Source of the DNA: Veillonella montpellierensis DSM 17217
GTDB lineage: Bacteria; Bacillota; Negativicutes; Veillonellales; Veillonellaceae
Length of the DNA: 64,000 bases
Direction of reading: 5' to 3'
Assembly (NCBI RefSeq): GCF_000426745.1
Contig: NZ_AUFY01000003.1
Span: 1-64,000 of the forward strand
Made by a program: the position numbers and the translations under genes. The notes under the pieces were generated by a model. It did not search any database. It saw only the letters and a list, made by a program, of their open reading frames with translations, and was not told where the DNA came from. Shown one piece after another: positions 36,067 through 46,318 of the stretch (positions are counted from its first letter, which is position 1; every line of letters starts with the position of its first letter).

Positions 36067-37425
36067 TTATTTCCTAACTATATAGCGACAAATAGCATCA
36101 ACTAGTAGTTGAAAGGATGTGTCATCCTTATAGGAAAAAAGAATTGGCGGCTTACCCTTATTACAAGATTCTCTCATCATATCCATATTATGATTCATAA
36201 TAGATTTAAAAAATTCACCTTGTCCTGTGTCATGTAATTGTGCCACTCCCACGCGAATACTTGTATCTATTAAATCTTGTATATCATGATGTTCTATCGT
36301 TCCTATCTTAGATGATTCGTCGATTTCTACTAGTCCCACCAACTCATTGAAGGGGGTCACAAGCTCTTCTGTATAATTTTCTCGAAATACTTCAATAGTA
36401 GGAAATACACCTTGTGTTCTCGTTTCCATAATAACTAATTCGACGGGAAGAATCTGTGATAAATAATACATCTGATTTTTATAATCTGCTTTAATTCGAA
36501 TTGCTAATTCATTATGACTCGCAATCATAACAGCTTTTGCCCCTGCTTTAATGGCCTCATCCGTATCACTACCCTCTTTATCCATTGTAAATTGATGCGC
36601 ATCACTTTTAATGACACCTGTTACGATATGTCTTTTTGTTAGTTCACTAACGAGTTTTTTAATAAATGTGGTTTTTCCCGTTTTTCTACGCGACGCTACC
36701 ACACAAATAATAGGTACATCTCGGTTTTCACTTTCAAAGCGAGCCCTACACCACTGATATTCTTCATAGGTATTCATATTCATAAACATATGGCGATAAG
36801 CATCCATTACAACAAGATTGGATTTTACTTTCTCTACTACTGTTTGTAATGCATAGAATCCATCATGATAGCTAGTAATAAAATTTTTTAATAATGACCT
36901 ATGATAGACTCCTGCAAGAGGTTCACTATAGCCATCATGAACAGGTATATACGACTCGACATTTTCATAATCGCCACATGTATAAGATAGTAACAATTGA
37001 TAATCAACAAAAGGCATATCTACCGCTATCACTAGGTTCCAGTCACATAGAGTAGATTGAAATGACTTAATGATTCCTTGTATGGGGCCACAAGAAGGAA
37101 TCGAATCGTATACAACTCTAATTTGTTTCCAATCATCCTCTGATATGTATTTACGAATCGTAGAAATAATATGCTCATTTAGATCTGAATCTACACCTAA
37201 TGAAATAATAATCCCTTGAAATCCTGCTGCTAATCCTTTCCGAATCTGCTCTACAATAAGCACTGAGTCGCCCCAAGGCAATAGGGCTTTACAATAGCCC
37301 ATGCGAGAACTCATACCTCCCGCCATAATAATTAAGCTCATATTAGAAATTCTAGAGTACATAGTTTCTTCTATAATTGAGTTTCTATTCATCGTATTAC
37401 CATTCTCTATTTTCATACATGCCAT
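36067..37425 (-). CDS. mobAB: MobA-MobB fusion for molybdenum cofactor nucleotide attachment
   Basis: The first half (about 28-235) is a MobA nucleotidyltransferase: LIIMAGGMSSRMG substrate loop, KALLPWG, and VIAVDMPFVD for the metal site. It adds a nucleotide to the cofactor or makes CTP/GTP-linked forms. The second half (about 238-452) is a MobB GTPase with the P-loop SRRKTGKTTF. The two are separate proteins in E. coli, and fusion is known elsewhere. The start ATG at 37425 has GAGG 5 bases upstream. It lies 40 bases after thiT and 31 before moeA. Confidence 0.9.
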   Translation of the reverse strand: MACMKIENGNTMNRNSIIEETMYSRISNMSLIIMAGGMSSRMGYCKALLPWGDSVLIVEQIRKGLAAGFQGIIISLGVDSDLNEHIISTIRKYISEDDWKQIRVVYDSIPSCGPIQGIIKSFQSTLCDWNLVIAVDMPFVDYQLLLSYTCGDYENVESYIPVHDGYSEPLAGVYHRSLLKNFITSYHDGFYALQTVVEKVKSNLVVMDAYRHMFMNMNTYEEYQWCRARFESENRDVPIICVVASRRKTGKTTFIKKLVSELTKRHIVTGVIKSDAHQFTMDKEGSDTDEAIKAGAKAVMIASHNELAIRIKADYKNQMYYLSQILPVELVIMETRTQGVFPTIEVFRENYTEELVTPFNELVGLVEIDESSKIGTIEHHDIQDLIDTSIRVGVAQLHDTGQGEFFKSIMNHNMDMMRESCNKGKPPILFSYKDDTSFQLLVDAICRYIVRK

Positions 37426-37464
37426 CTTCGCCTCTTACATCCTAATGATATATAGAGTTATTCA

Positions 37465-38016
37465 TTACGATACTCTTCGTAAGCCTTTTTTGATACTATT
37501 ATAAACAATCAACAACACTATTATATTAATCAACGCATCTGGTAGCATATATGATGCATTATACACCATGGAATACATCCATGGATTTTCTCCTGCTGGT
37601 GCATAGGAAGCAAAAATAACAGCCCCACTCACCACAGAAGCGCACCATTTTAAGAAGCAAGCCAAAATACTCCCCATTACTAATCCTCTTGTGTTATCCT
37701 TAAAAAATCCTGCTACACCTACTATGCCATAAGCTACAAGATAATCAAGAACAATGCTCATAATATGCAAAGAAAATTTAAATCCCAAAATAAATGTAAT
37801 AAGTCCATACGTAACCGATGCTAATATGCCAGCTTTTCCACCCCATCGATAAGAAAAAATTAATAATGGCACAAGGTTTGCTGCCTTTATGGCACCACCT
37901 TGAGGCATCTGAAATAACACTATGTAGTGAAGTATATAACTAATAGCAATTGCCATCGCTGCTTCTACTATCATTCTTGTATTCATTGTTTTTCCTGATT
38001 CTTGTATATGATTCAT
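37465..38016 (-). CDS. thiT: Thiamine ECF transporter substrate-binding component ThiT
   Basis: This 183-aa membrane protein has six helices. It resembles ThiT, the S component that binds thiamine and docks to a shared EcfAA'T module encoded elsewhere. Features fitting the family are QMPQGGAIKAANLVPLL, YRWGGKAGI and the LDYLVAYGIVGVAGFF helix. A strong GGGAGG lies 7 bases before the ATG. Unexpectedly, I see no TPP riboswitch in the short space between the malic-enzyme terminator and the gene. It is read towards mobAB. Confidence 0.85.
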   Translation of the reverse strand: MNHIQESGKTMNTRMIVEAAMAIAISYILHYIVLFQMPQGGAIKAANLVPLLIFSYRWGGKAGILASVTYGLITFILGFKFSLHIMSIVLDYLVAYGIVGVAGFFKDNTRGLVMGSILACFLKWCASVVSGAVIFASYAPAGENPWMYSMVYNASYMLPDALINIIVLLIVYNSIKKGLRRVS

Positions 38017-38060
38017 AAAACTACCTCCCTTTATATAATATAATTACTATCAAAAAAACT

Positions 38061-38098
38061 ATAAACGTGTCAAATGAAAATCCACTTGACACGTTTAT
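38061..38098 (-). terminator. Hairpin between malic enzyme and thiT
   Basis: ATAAACGTGTCAA and its complement make a perfect 13-bp stem with a 12-base loop. It lies 100 bases after the malic-enzyme stop and 45 before thiT, and should terminate the malic-enzyme transcript. Confidence 0.8.
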
Positions 38099-38199
38099 TA
38101 TATACTTCATTGACTAAATGTCGTCAATATTATTTTATATCTCTACCAAAACTGCCTACAACTAATTCACAACTATATTCGAATCACATGTATAAGCAA

Positions 38200-39375
38200 T
38201 TATTGTTTTTTAGCTACCCCTGTTTCAATCGCAACTTTTGCTACCGCATCAGCTACTGCATCAGCTACACCTGGTTCAAATACAGAAGCTACTACATGAT
38301 CTTCTGCCAAATCAGCGTCAGATACTAAATTACATAATGCATCTGCTGCTGCCAATTTCATTTCATCATTAATTTGTGTGGCACGTACTTTGAAAGCACC
38401 TTTGAAAATACCAGGGAATACAGCTACATTATTAACTTGGTTAGGTGCATCAGAACGACCTGTACCAGCCACACGCACACCAGCTGCTTTCATATCTGCA
38501 TACGTCGCTTCTGGATTAGGATTTGCCATGGCAAATACAATGGCATCATCACCTAAACTTTCTAAAATATCTTTTGTAAAAGCTCCTGCTGCAGATACGC
38601 CTAATAAAATATCAGCACCTTTAGCATTCTCTGCCAAATTACCATGCTTACTTTCTAAGTCTAATAAATCGATAAGTTCAGATTGTAACGAATCAAGTCG
38701 TTTATAATCTTTATGAAGCACACCTGAGCTTACTAATACAGTAATATTACGAGCCCCTGCTAAGTATAATAATCGAGCAATATTAGCACCTGCCGCACCA
38801 GCTCCATTCACAACGATTTTAGCTGTAGCTAATTCTTTTTTTACTAGGCGCAAAGCGCCTTTTACAGCAGCTAGACAAGCGATAGCGGTACCGTGTTGAT
38901 CATCGTGGAAGACAGGAATATCTAATTCAGCTTTTAAACGATTTTCAATTTCATAGCACTTAGGAGATGAAATATCTTCCAAATTAATACCTGCATAATT
39001 TTTTTGCAATAATTTAACTGTATTAATAAATACCTCAGGATCTTTTGTATCAATAACAACTGGAACACAGTCCACATCGCCAAATTTTTTGAATAATAAC
39101 GACTTACCTTCCATAACTGGAATTGCCGCTGCCGCTCCAATATCACCAAGTCCTAATACGCGAGTACCATCAGAAATAACTGCTACCATATTACCGCGGC
39201 AAGTTAATTCAAAAGACTCTTCTTCATTTTCTTTGATTAATAAGCAGGGTTCTGCCACACCTGGTGTATAAGCTACTGATAAATCATGAGCATCTTTCAA
39301 TTCATATTTACTAGTAACTGTCAAAAATCCCTGTAATTCTCTTTTTTTTGCAACTGCTTCTTCTTTAATATCCAT
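38200..39375 (-). CDS. NAD(P)-dependent malic enzyme
   Basis: It decarboxylates malate to pyruvate with NAD or NADP. Seen here: [13 protein letters not shown] at about 29-41, the malate/metal region [25 protein letters not shown], and the dinucleotide fold [15 protein letters not shown]. This is the short bacterial type (391 aa) without a phosphotransacetylase domain. The exact cofactor cannot be read safely. AGGAGG is 8 bases before the ATG. It fits with the fumarase and dicarboxylate carriers of this window in malate use. Confidence 0.95.
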   Translation of the reverse strand: MDIKEEAVAKKRELQGFLTVTSKYELKDAHDLSVAYTPGVAEPCLLIKENEEESFELTCRGNMVAVISDGTRVLGLGDIGAAAAIPVMEGKSLLFKKFGDVDCVPVVIDTKDPEVFINTVKLLQKNYAGINLEDISSPKCYEIENRLKAELDIPVFHDDQHGTAIACLAAVKGALRLVKKELATAKIVVNGAGAAGANIARLLYLAGARNITVLVSSGVLHKDYKRLDSLQSELIDLLDLESKHGNLAENAKGADILLGVSAAGAFTKDILESLGDDAIVFAMANPNPEATYADMKAAGVRVAGTGRSDAPNQVNNVAVFPGIFKGAFKVRATQINDEMKLAAADALCNLVSDADLAEDHVVASVFEPGVADAVADAVAKVAIETGVAKKQ

Positions 39376-39570
39376 ACTGTCCCTCCTATGGATAACATTA
39401 TCATAATACCATATTACATAAAGTCTAATTATATCTGCAACCTATGCATGTATTCTTATCTATTAGTATCTGTCTTTATTATACCTAATAAATTCGATTT
39501 AATCAATCTTTTTCGATTTAATTTATTGTAAACTGCTATTCTTATCGATATATTCGGCCACTAGCAACTA

Positions 39571-40347
39571 TTACATTTTAACAGATGGTAAATTTCTCCC
39601 ATAAAAAATTTCACTCATCTCTTGCTTTAATTGTTGATTAATTGCTTTAAGTTCTTTAGGTGTTAAATCTTCTTTAGTAATACCAAATAAATAATTGTCT
39701 AAGTCATATTCTTTTAACATCATCTTAGTATGAAAAATATTTTCTTGATATACATTAACATCAATCATATTGTATTGATTACGTGTTTTGGCTGCAATAT
39801 AGTTTTGAATTGAATTAATGCGGTGATCAATATAGAGTTTCTTACCTGACATATCTCTTGTAAAGCCACGTACCCGATAGTCAAGACTAATAATATCTGA
39901 GTCAAAATTATCAATTAAATAATTCAACGCGTTTAATGGAGATATTTCTCCACAAGTAGATACATCAATATCTGCTCTGAATGTACTAATTCCTTTATGA
40001 GGATGACTTTCTGGATAGGTATGAACAGTTAGGTGACTTTTGTCTAGATGACATACTACATCTTTTTTTTCAAGTTCTTCTTCTGAAATCAAAATAGTAA
40101 CGCTAGCTCCCTGTGGATCATAATCTTGACTAGCTATGTTTAAAATGTTCGCGCCAATAATATGAGATACTTCTGTCAATATAGCTGTCAACCGTTCTGC
40201 ATTATACACTTCATCAATATATTTAATATACTCTTTTTTTTCTTCCTCTGTGCGAGTATAACAAATATCATATATATTAAAGCTTAGCGTTTTTGTTAAA
40301 TTATTAAAACCATATAACTTCATTTTATTTTTTGATTTACCCGACAT
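39571..40347 (-). CDS. speD: S-adenosylmethionine decarboxylase proenzyme
   Basis: SpeD makes decarboxylated SAM, the aminopropyl donor for spermidine. The 258-aa chain is the long E. coli-type form. It self-cleaves at LDKSHLTVH, so Ser104 becomes the pyruvoyl group, and TCGEISPL supplies the catalytic Cys. Near-identical motifs to E. coli include YGFNNLTK and [15 protein letters not shown]. The AGGTGAAGC-ATG start is sound. speE is not adjacent. This long class in a Firmicute-related genome fits a Gram-negative-type Negativicute. Confidence 0.96.
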   Translation of the reverse strand: MSGKSKNKMKLYGFNNLTKTLSFNIYDICYTRTEEEKKEYIKYIDEVYNAERLTAILTEVSHIIGANILNIASQDYDPQGASVTILISEEELEKKDVVCHLDKSHLTVHTYPESHPHKGISTFRADIDVSTCGEISPLNALNYLIDNFDSDIISLDYRVRGFTRDMSGKKLYIDHRINSIQNYIAAKTRNQYNMIDVNVYQENIFHTKMMLKEYDLDNYLFGITKEDLTPKELKAINQQLKQEMSEIFYGRNLPSVKM

Positions 40348-40453
40348 GCTTCACCTAACACCTTTCTCAATTACTTACCTTGACGTCTACTATACACCTT
40401 TACTACAACATTATATAACTTTTACCTATTAATCTATTATCATTGTTTGTACT

Positions 40454-40948
40454 TTATAGGTCATTCATATAATAAAACTTAACTGAAAATTTTCCTTCTT
40501 GATAGGTAACAATAGCAAATGTACCTCCACTTTTATCTCGTGGAAGTATGGGACTACCTGGATTAACATACAAACAATTTTGTCCCTCATAAGAGGCATG
40601 ATAATGTGTATGTCCAGATACTACCAATGTGGCTCCCATAGCTTCACCTATATATAATAACTCTTGAATACGGTTATAATAGGGAATTTTATGCCCATGT
40701 ACCATATAAATATATGTATCTTCGAAAGGAATGAGTTGTTCTTCTGGTTCTAACGGCCTCTGTCTGTCATTATTTCCCCGTACTGCAATAACAGGTACAT
40801 TCGTTTTCGTGGCCATATAACGCGCATCGTCACCCAGATCACCAGCATGTAACCACATATCGATATGCTTATCTTTAGTCTTTTCTAAAATTATATCAAT
40901 TACCTCTCGATACCCATGTGTATCACTAATAACACCTATACGTCTCAT
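40454..40948 (-). CDS. YfcE/MJ0936-type metallophosphodiesterase
   Basis: The 164-aa protein has the calcineurin-like metal motifs SDTHG (8-12), GDLGDD, GNND, and the histidine pair motif SGHTHY. YfcE-type proteins cleave phosphodiesters, and the natural substrate is unclear. The ATG lies 2 bases after the rdgB stop, with GGAG inside the rdgB end, so it is the third gene of rph-rdgB-yfcE, an order found in many bacteria. Confidence 0.92.
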   Translation of the reverse strand: MRRIGVISDTHGYREVIDIILEKTKDKHIDMWLHAGDLGDDARYMATKTNVPVIAVRGNNDRQRPLEPEEQLIPFEDTYIYMVHGHKIPYYNRIQELLYIGEAMGATLVVSGHTHYHASYEGQNCLYVNPGSPILPRDKSGGTFAIVTYQEGKFSVKFYYMNDL

Positions 40949-40949
40949 A

Positions 40950-41540
40950 TTACTCCATTTTTTCTATTTGTCCTATTAATTGGCGTAAGGCACGACCTCT
41001 ATGACTAATCAATTCTTTTTCTTCTATTGTCAATTCTGCCATAGTTTTACGGAATTTAGGAACATAAAAATATGGATCATAACCAAAGCCTTCTGTTCCC
41101 TTTGGTTCATCTTGAATAAGTCCATTACAAATTCCTTCCGCTTCATACATTCGACCATCAGGGTAAACTAATACTAATGCACATACATATTGTGCGCCTC
41201 GCTTTAACATAGGTACGCCTTGTAATTGAGAAATTAATTTTTGATTATTCGCCTCATCATCACCATGTTTTCCTGCATAACGAGCCGAATAAATGCCGGG
41301 TGCTCCATTAAGAATATCTACATCAAGCCCTGAATCATCAGCTAAACAAGGCAATCCACACGCATTCATATAATATAATGCCTTGATTTTTGCATTCTCT
41401 ATAAATGTATTGCCATTTTCTATTGGATCTGGCACATTAGAAATGTCACGAATACTTATACAATCAATTCCTAACCTATGAAAGGCTTCTTGAAACTCTC
41501 GAATTTTACCTTGATTCTTAGTTGCCAGCACTAATTTCAT
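40950..41540 (-). CDS. rdgB: XTP/dITP diphosphatase (RdgB/HAM1)
   Basis: RdgB removes deaminated purine nucleotides (dITP, XTP) from the pool. It begins [14 protein letters not shown], and the pocket motif [20 protein letters not shown] is at about 68-87. The length (196 aa) is normal. It overlaps the end of rph by 23 bases in another frame, so translation is probably coupled. Its own GGAG precedes the ATG. Confidence 0.96.
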   Translation of the reverse strand: MKLVLATKNQGKIREFQEAFHRLGIDCISIRDISNVPDPIENGNTFIENAKIKALYYMNACGLPCLADDSGLDVDILNGAPGIYSARYAGKHGDDEANNQKLISQLQGVPMLKRGAQYVCALVLVYPDGRMYEAEGICNGLIQDEPKGTEGFGYDPYFYVPKFRKTMAELTIEEKELISHRGRALRQLIGQIEKME

Positions 41541-42273
41541 ATACAGCTCCTACTTTTTCTGCTAACGCACCCAATGATTGTTTCTGATAACCAATCAACT
41601 CTGTAATCGCTTTTTCTGCCATATCTAGCAAAGAGTTTAATTCACTACGAGAAAATGTGCCATGTTCTCCGGTTCCTTGTAGCTCGACTAATCTCCCTGA
41701 CTCAGTCGAAACAACATTCATATCAACTACAGCTTCACTATCTTCATGATAGCATAAATCTGTAATCAATCCATCCTGTCCAATCCCCACAGAGATAGCA
41801 GCTAAAAATTCTGTAACTGGAAAAATTCCATCTCCTGAAAAAATTGTATCAACCGCATCCACCAAAGCAATAAATGCACCTGTAATAGCTGTGGTACGTG
41901 TTCCTCCATCGGCCTGAATGACATCGCAATCAATTGTAATAGTTCGTTCTCCCAATGCTGTTAAATCTACAACCGCTCGTAAGGCACGACCAATTAACCG
42001 TTGAATTTCTACAGTACGTCCTGTTTGTCTTCCTTTAGTAGCTTCACGACTAGTACGAGTCATCGTAGATCTAGGTAATAAAGAGTATTCTGCTGTCACC
42101 CAACCTTGACCGGATCCTTTTAAAAATCGAGGTACTCGTTCTTCTACACTAGCGTTGCAAAGTACTTTTGTATTTCCACACTCAATGAGTACAGAACCTT
42201 CTGCATAGGTAGTAAAATTTCTTGTAATAGTAATAGAACGCAACTGTTCATTATCTCGATTATCAATTCTCAT
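41518..42273 (-). CDS. rph: Ribonuclease PH
   Basis: RNase PH trims tRNA 3' ends with phosphate. Conserved parts seen: [27 protein letters not shown], the Arg-rich phosphate region [18 protein letters not shown], and [19 protein letters not shown]. The length (251 aa) is slightly above the usual 240. AAGGAAG precedes the ATG. It is the first gene of rph-rdgB-yfcE. Confidence 0.96.
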   Translation of the reverse strand: MRIDNRDNEQLRSITITRNFTTYAEGSVLIECGNTKVLCNASVEERVPRFLKGSGQGWVTAEYSLLPRSTMTRTSREATKGRQTGRTVEIQRLIGRALRAVVDLTALGERTITIDCDVIQADGGTRTTAITGAFIALVDAVDTIFSGDGIFPVTEFLAAISVGIGQDGLITDLCYHEDSEAVVDMNVVSTESGRLVELQGTGEHGTFSRSELNSLLDMAEKAITELIGYQKQSLGALAEKVGAVYEISAGN

Positions 42274-42509
42274 ATTTTTTCTTCCTTTATGTTTCTCATA
42301 TCGTATAGAATTATTCTATCACGTTCTACTACATGATTCTAGCATAGACAAATATATTCTGCCTCATGGCCTACTTCTATAGCTAGTCAATTGTATCATA
42401 CTAATATAGGAATATACATTATATAATTCTAATATAATGCACGAGTTACCTTTTACTTCATAAGTCAGCCATAGTAACATCATATAGTAAACAAATTTTT
42501 CTCTTATAA

Positions 42510-43832
42510 TTAAATTTCTTCTTGCCCTACGCCCATGGGATCAACAATCACATATCGCTGTGCATTACCATATTGTTTTTCTTTCAGTATCACATCATAC
42601 GCATCATCTCTACATTTTTTGTTCGCTTGCCAAGGAATAAACATCGCATATACTGATTGATGTCCATATGGCCCTCCTCGGCCAGTACTCATAATACTAT
42701 GCCATCCCATGCTATTATGATACATACGAACTACTTCACTCCGCGTTTCCCTAATGCCAGATTCATCATAATAGATCTCTCTCGTATTTTTCCAATAATC
42801 CCCTGTATCGACACTAACATTTTTTTGTAAATTATGGCGATCATCCCATTGTAATTTCCATTTATCTATCAACATATCAATATAGCGAGTAACATCCGCA
42901 CTTTGCCCATATAGGTCTTTATCAAAAGCTGGTTCAATAACTTTACTATAATCAAGTCCTGCCATAGATAATATAATAGCGGTATTAATATAAGGTAATG
43001 CATCCTGTACTGAGTAGCCTCCTTCTAATACTGCAATATCTGCATCTAGTATATCAACCAGCTCCGCATAACCTTTAGCCGTTACATTCATATTAGCAAG
43101 AGGATCACTAAAGTGATTATCTTGCCCTGCAGAATTAATGATAATTTCCGCTCCAAAATCATGAATCATCGGTAACACAAGCTCTGTCATCACTTTTTTT
43201 AGTCCCTCATCGCCAGTGCCTGGGGGCAATGGAATATTAACAGTAGCGCCAATTGCTTGAGGTCCTCCGAACTCATTCATAAAGCCTGTACCTGGATATA
43301 ACGTTCTTCCATCTTGATGAAATGATATATATAGTGTATCAGGATCATGATAAAAAATGTCCTGAGTTCCATCTCCATGATGTACATCTGTATCGACAAT
43401 AGCAATTTTTTGAATGCCATATACCTTTCTAATATGTTGGACCATAATCGCTTCCGAATTAATAGTACAAAACCCACGTATACCATGAACGATACTCATC
43501 GCATGATGTCCTGGTGGTCGTACCAAAGCAAATGCCCTACGCACGTCTTTTGAAAGAACACTATCAGCGGCTACTATGGCTCCACCAGCAGATATTTGAT
43601 GGGCTGGTGTTACCCAATCTTCTAAACTAGGTACACCTACATGAACTTGTTCAATGCTATCATAACTAGCAACAATAGGATTATATTCACGAATGGCTGG
43701 GTGATCTAGTAAACCTTCTTCTTCAATTTGATTACGCGTATACAATAATCGTTCTTGTCGTTCTGGATGTGTGGACGATATTTTCCAATCAAAAGCTGGA
43801 AAAAATATAAGGCCTAATTCTGATTTATACAT
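42510..43832 (-). CDS. Histone-deacetylase-family amidohydrolase with C-terminal extension
   Basis: The zinc and catalytic residues of the HDAC/acetylpolyamine amidohydrolase family are present: RPPGHH (H109, H110), DTDVHH (D149, H151), NSAGQD (D238) and GGYS (Y273). The core ends near residue 300. About 140 further residues, including GWHSIMSTGRGGPYGH and a WQANKKC segment, do not belong to the usual domain. Bacterial members remove acyl groups from polyamines, acetoin-related or other small amides. The gene begins 8 bases inside the end of the hydantoinase-like gene, so both are made together. The substrate is unknown. Confidence 0.88.
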   Translation of the reverse strand: MYKSELGLIFFPAFDWKISSTHPERQERLLYTRNQIEEEGLLDHPAIREYNPIVASYDSIEQVHVGVPSLEDWVTPAHQISAGGAIVAADSVLSKDVRRAFALVRPPGHHAMSIVHGIRGFCTINSEAIMVQHIRKVYGIQKIAIVDTDVHHGDGTQDIFYHDPDTLYISFHQDGRTLYPGTGFMNEFGGPQAIGATVNIPLPPGTGDEGLKKVMTELVLPMIHDFGAEIIINSAGQDNHFSDPLANMNVTAKGYAELVDILDADIAVLEGGYSVQDALPYINTAIILSMAGLDYSKVIEPAFDKDLYGQSADVTRYIDMLIDKWKLQWDDRHNLQKNVSVDTGDYWKNTREIYYDESGIRETRSEVVRMYHNSMGWHSIMSTGRGGPYGHQSVYAMFIPWQANKKCRDDAYDVILKEKQYGNAQRYVIVDPMGVGQEEI

Positions 43833-45453
43833 GCATACATACCCCCGATTGTAATTGAACTTTTACAGTAATTAGTCGGTTCATTGAGTGCCAATCATCT
43901 ATGATAGGAAAATCCTCAACGCTGACAATTTCACCGGGAGAGTTTTCGTCTAACTGTAATCGTTCCGCCTCTTGTTGTAAATAAAAAAATGCCCTTTTTA
44001 TCACTTCATCATTGGTATTCATCGTTACATTATTCTCAACAATACCTAATTCTGGCACCACCAAGGTTTTCTTTTTAGTATCAAGGTGTACTGTTAATTC
44101 AACAAAACTTCTTGATACAGCGGCGCCAACCGCATTAGCTACAGCAGCAGATTGTGGTATATGTAAAGGCAATTTCATGGATTCACTTATAAATCTACCC
44201 AATGATTGTGCCGTTCCCCCTACCACTGTGAGTTGTTCTGGTATAAATCGATCTGGATTAACAATATCACTGACAACATAAATAGGTCGCTTATTTTCTT
44301 CTTCTACCACAGAATGAATAGCATCTTCTATAACTGTAACTGCTTTTGTTACAATTTTTTCTGCCATGGTTTGCTCATCAAAGCCTAATTGATGTCCCAA
44401 TGTTTCTATGGCCGCTCTAGCTGCTTTCTCATCACCATAATTGGCTTTTCCTAATACAATAAGCGCATCTCCCAATGTGGGGATAGTGCCTCCTAATGCC
44501 ACTGAAGGTCCTTGGCGGAAAGGTCCTACACGTACCTTTCCATCATGAATTGATACAGCCGATTCTCCTCCAATCCCCACAGATTGCACAGAGAATCCGC
44601 GTACCGCACTAGGGTATTCTCGAATAGTAACACCATGTTTTCTCATGAGTGGTCTGCCTTCTCGCCATAAGGATATATCAGTGGTCGTTCCACCTATATC
44701 AAGGGCCACTGTCATCTTAGTTCCCATATTATCGAGAGCCATTAATCCCAAAATACTCGCAGCAGGTCCTGTAAATACAGTTTCTACAGGGCGTTCTATC
44801 ATCGTATCGATAGGTAATGACCCACCATCGGCTTTCAAAATATATACTGGCGCTAATAATCCTCGCTTTCTCAAAGCCTGTATAACAGTTTCCTTAAAAT
44901 TTTTAAATGTAACGTAAACAGCACTATTAAAATAAGCACTCACTGTCCTTCTAGGAAAGTTTAAGGTTCCACTTAACTTAGATCCTTCTGATATGTATTG
45001 ATAGTTATGCATCATTTCACTAGCTAACGCTTTTTCTTCAGATGGATTCCTTACAGAAAACTTTCCAGATACTGCGGCTACCCTATGTGAGGCGGCGCTA
45101 ACAACTAATCCGTGTGGTTCAACTACAATACCTCGATGATTCGTATATCCAGACACCAAAATAGGCTTCGTAGGTAATGTGTCGGATACATTCATACCAG
45201 GTCCAGCTATAATATACAAATCAACAGGCTCTTCTTGTTTCTGAATCACTGTATTGGTAATCACTGTGGTCGACAATGTAATTCTATCAATGTCCACAGC
45301 CCGTATATCTTTTAAGACAGTATCCAAAGCAGACAACAACCCCTGCATAATATTATCATGGGTAGTTCTACACTTTGATGTAGCTACAATATGTCCTGAA
45401 TCTATCAGTACAGCATCAGTAAATGTACCGCCTATATCAATTCCTAATAACAT
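43825..45453 (-). CDS. Hydantoinase/oxoprolinase A-family ATPase
   Basis: An acetate/sugar kinase-like ATPase: LLGIDIGGTFTDAVL at the start and the second phosphate motif ALDIGGTTTDISLW, plus GIGGES. Known relatives (HyuA, OplA, AcxA) use ATP to open or carboxylate small amides and ketones, usually with a B subunit. No HyuB is present here, and the protein is only 542 aa. The ATG at 45451-45453 lies 7 bases after GGGAGA. An ATG five codons earlier would overlap that site. Its 3' end overlaps the HDAC-family gene, which may act on the product or substrate of the same pathway. Confidence 0.85.
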   Translation of the reverse strand: MLLGIDIGGTFTDAVLIDSGHIVATSKCRTTHDNIMQGLLSALDTVLKDIRAVDIDRITLSTTVITNTVIQKQEEPVDLYIIAGPGMNVSDTLPTKPILVSGYTNHRGIVVEPHGLVVSAASHRVAAVSGKFSVRNPSEEKALASEMMHNYQYISEGSKLSGTLNFPRRTVSAYFNSAVYVTFKNFKETVIQALRKRGLLAPVYILKADGGSLPIDTMIERPVETVFTGPAASILGLMALDNMGTKMTVALDIGGTTTDISLWREGRPLMRKHGVTIREYPSAVRGFSVQSVGIGGESAVSIHDGKVRVGPFRQGPSVALGGTIPTLGDALIVLGKANYGDEKAARAAIETLGHQLGFDEQTMAEKIVTKAVTVIEDAIHSVVEEENKRPIYVVSDIVNPDRFIPEQLTVVGGTAQSLGRFISESMKLPLHIPQSAAVANAVGAAVSRSFVELTVHLDTKKKTLVVPELGIVENNVTMNTNDEVIKRAFFYLQQEAERLQLDENSPGEIVSVEDFPIIDDWHSMNRLITVKVQLQSGVCMHV

Positions 45454-45590
45454 ATATTCATCTCCCATTTAGATAACCATTTCAAAACTATCATGTAAGA
45501 CATATATACTACAATAGATGCATCATAAAACACCTAAAAGTATATATGATACATAGTATCTATGCAAATAATCACAAAATCTATGCACAA

Positions 45591-45629
45591 ATAATGCGCC
45601 TTATGAAGATGCTTCACAAGACGCATTAT
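45591..45629 (-). terminator. Terminator of the murI-cofE-like operon
   Basis: ATAATGCG (45591-45598) pairs with CGCATTAT (45622-45629), and inner CTT/AAG adds to the stem. It lies 18 bases after the CofE-like stop. The minus strand continues with ATTTGTGC, so the T run is weak. Confidence 0.6.
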
Positions 45630-45646
45630 GGTAACAAATCACTCTA

Positions 45647-46303
45647 TCATCTACTGCTTCGCGATACAGAAGCATAATTTTTTATAATAACAATTGGAGT
45701 CATTTGACTATCATTGCCAAATGGATTGTCGATTAGAATTTTAGCTATTTTATTTGGATTCATGCCACGGCTAGCACCTAATACAGCAGAACGTTTTAAA
45801 TCATTTACATCTGCCACAACTGCTCCATAGCACCCTGTACGTTGTACAATTTTTTCAGCAACTGCATTCGGATTCTTAGGACCATATACAATGTGCTTAT
45901 CAAATGGAGGCATAGTACCTGTCACATCATCGGTCAATGAAGCTTGACGAGCCAATTGATAAAATACGCCATTTTTTTTAAATAATTTAGCAACTGCTCC
46001 TGCCAAAAAAGCAAACATTGTTTTCCATTTTCCTTCTAATTCCATAGCAGCCTGCATACCATATACAGAACTCATAGAGCCGTCTGCTGGTATAAATCGA
46101 CATAATAACCTAGCTTGCCAAGAAGGTGTTAGTTCTTCTGGTCGTGTCATACGACCTTGTGTAATGGCAACCACTGATTCAGCCACACAAACAATATCTT
46201 CTGGTCCAATTTGATCGCCTCCAAACTGGACAATCGCCTCTATAATATCATCTTTTTCAGTAAGAATGCGCGTAGGCACTGGAAGTAATTTCAACTCTGT
46301 CAT
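45647..46303 (-). CDS. CofE-like (F420:gamma-glutamyl ligase-fold) protein
   Basis: The 218-aa protein matches the CofE fold: VPTRILTEKDDI near the start, GPEDIVCVAESVVAITQGR for the metal/GTP site, and VVADVNDLKRSAVLGASRGM. CofE adds glutamate to coenzyme F420, but no other F420 gene is visible and this lineage is not known to make F420. A related amide-ligase role is likely. It is the last gene of a tight operon after thioesterase, murI and a membrane protein. Linkage to glutamate racemase hints at glutamate as substrate, which is inference. Confidence 0.8.
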   Translation of the reverse strand: MTELKLLPVPTRILTEKDDIIEAIVQFGGDQIGPEDIVCVAESVVAITQGRMTRPEELTPSWQARLLCRFIPADGSMSSVYGMQAAMELEGKWKTMFAFLAGAVAKLFKKNGVFYQLARQASLTDDVTGTMPPFDKHIVYGPKNPNAVAEKIVQRTGCYGAVVADVNDLKRSAVLGASRGMNPNKIAKILIDNPFGNDSQMTPIVIIKNYASVSRSSR

Positions 46304-46318
46304 TATTACGTTCCTCCT

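Noticed and set aside
37990-38200. TPP riboswitch before thiT
   Set aside because: No CTGAGA or ACCTGATCTGG-like core is present. Only the malic-enzyme terminator is found.
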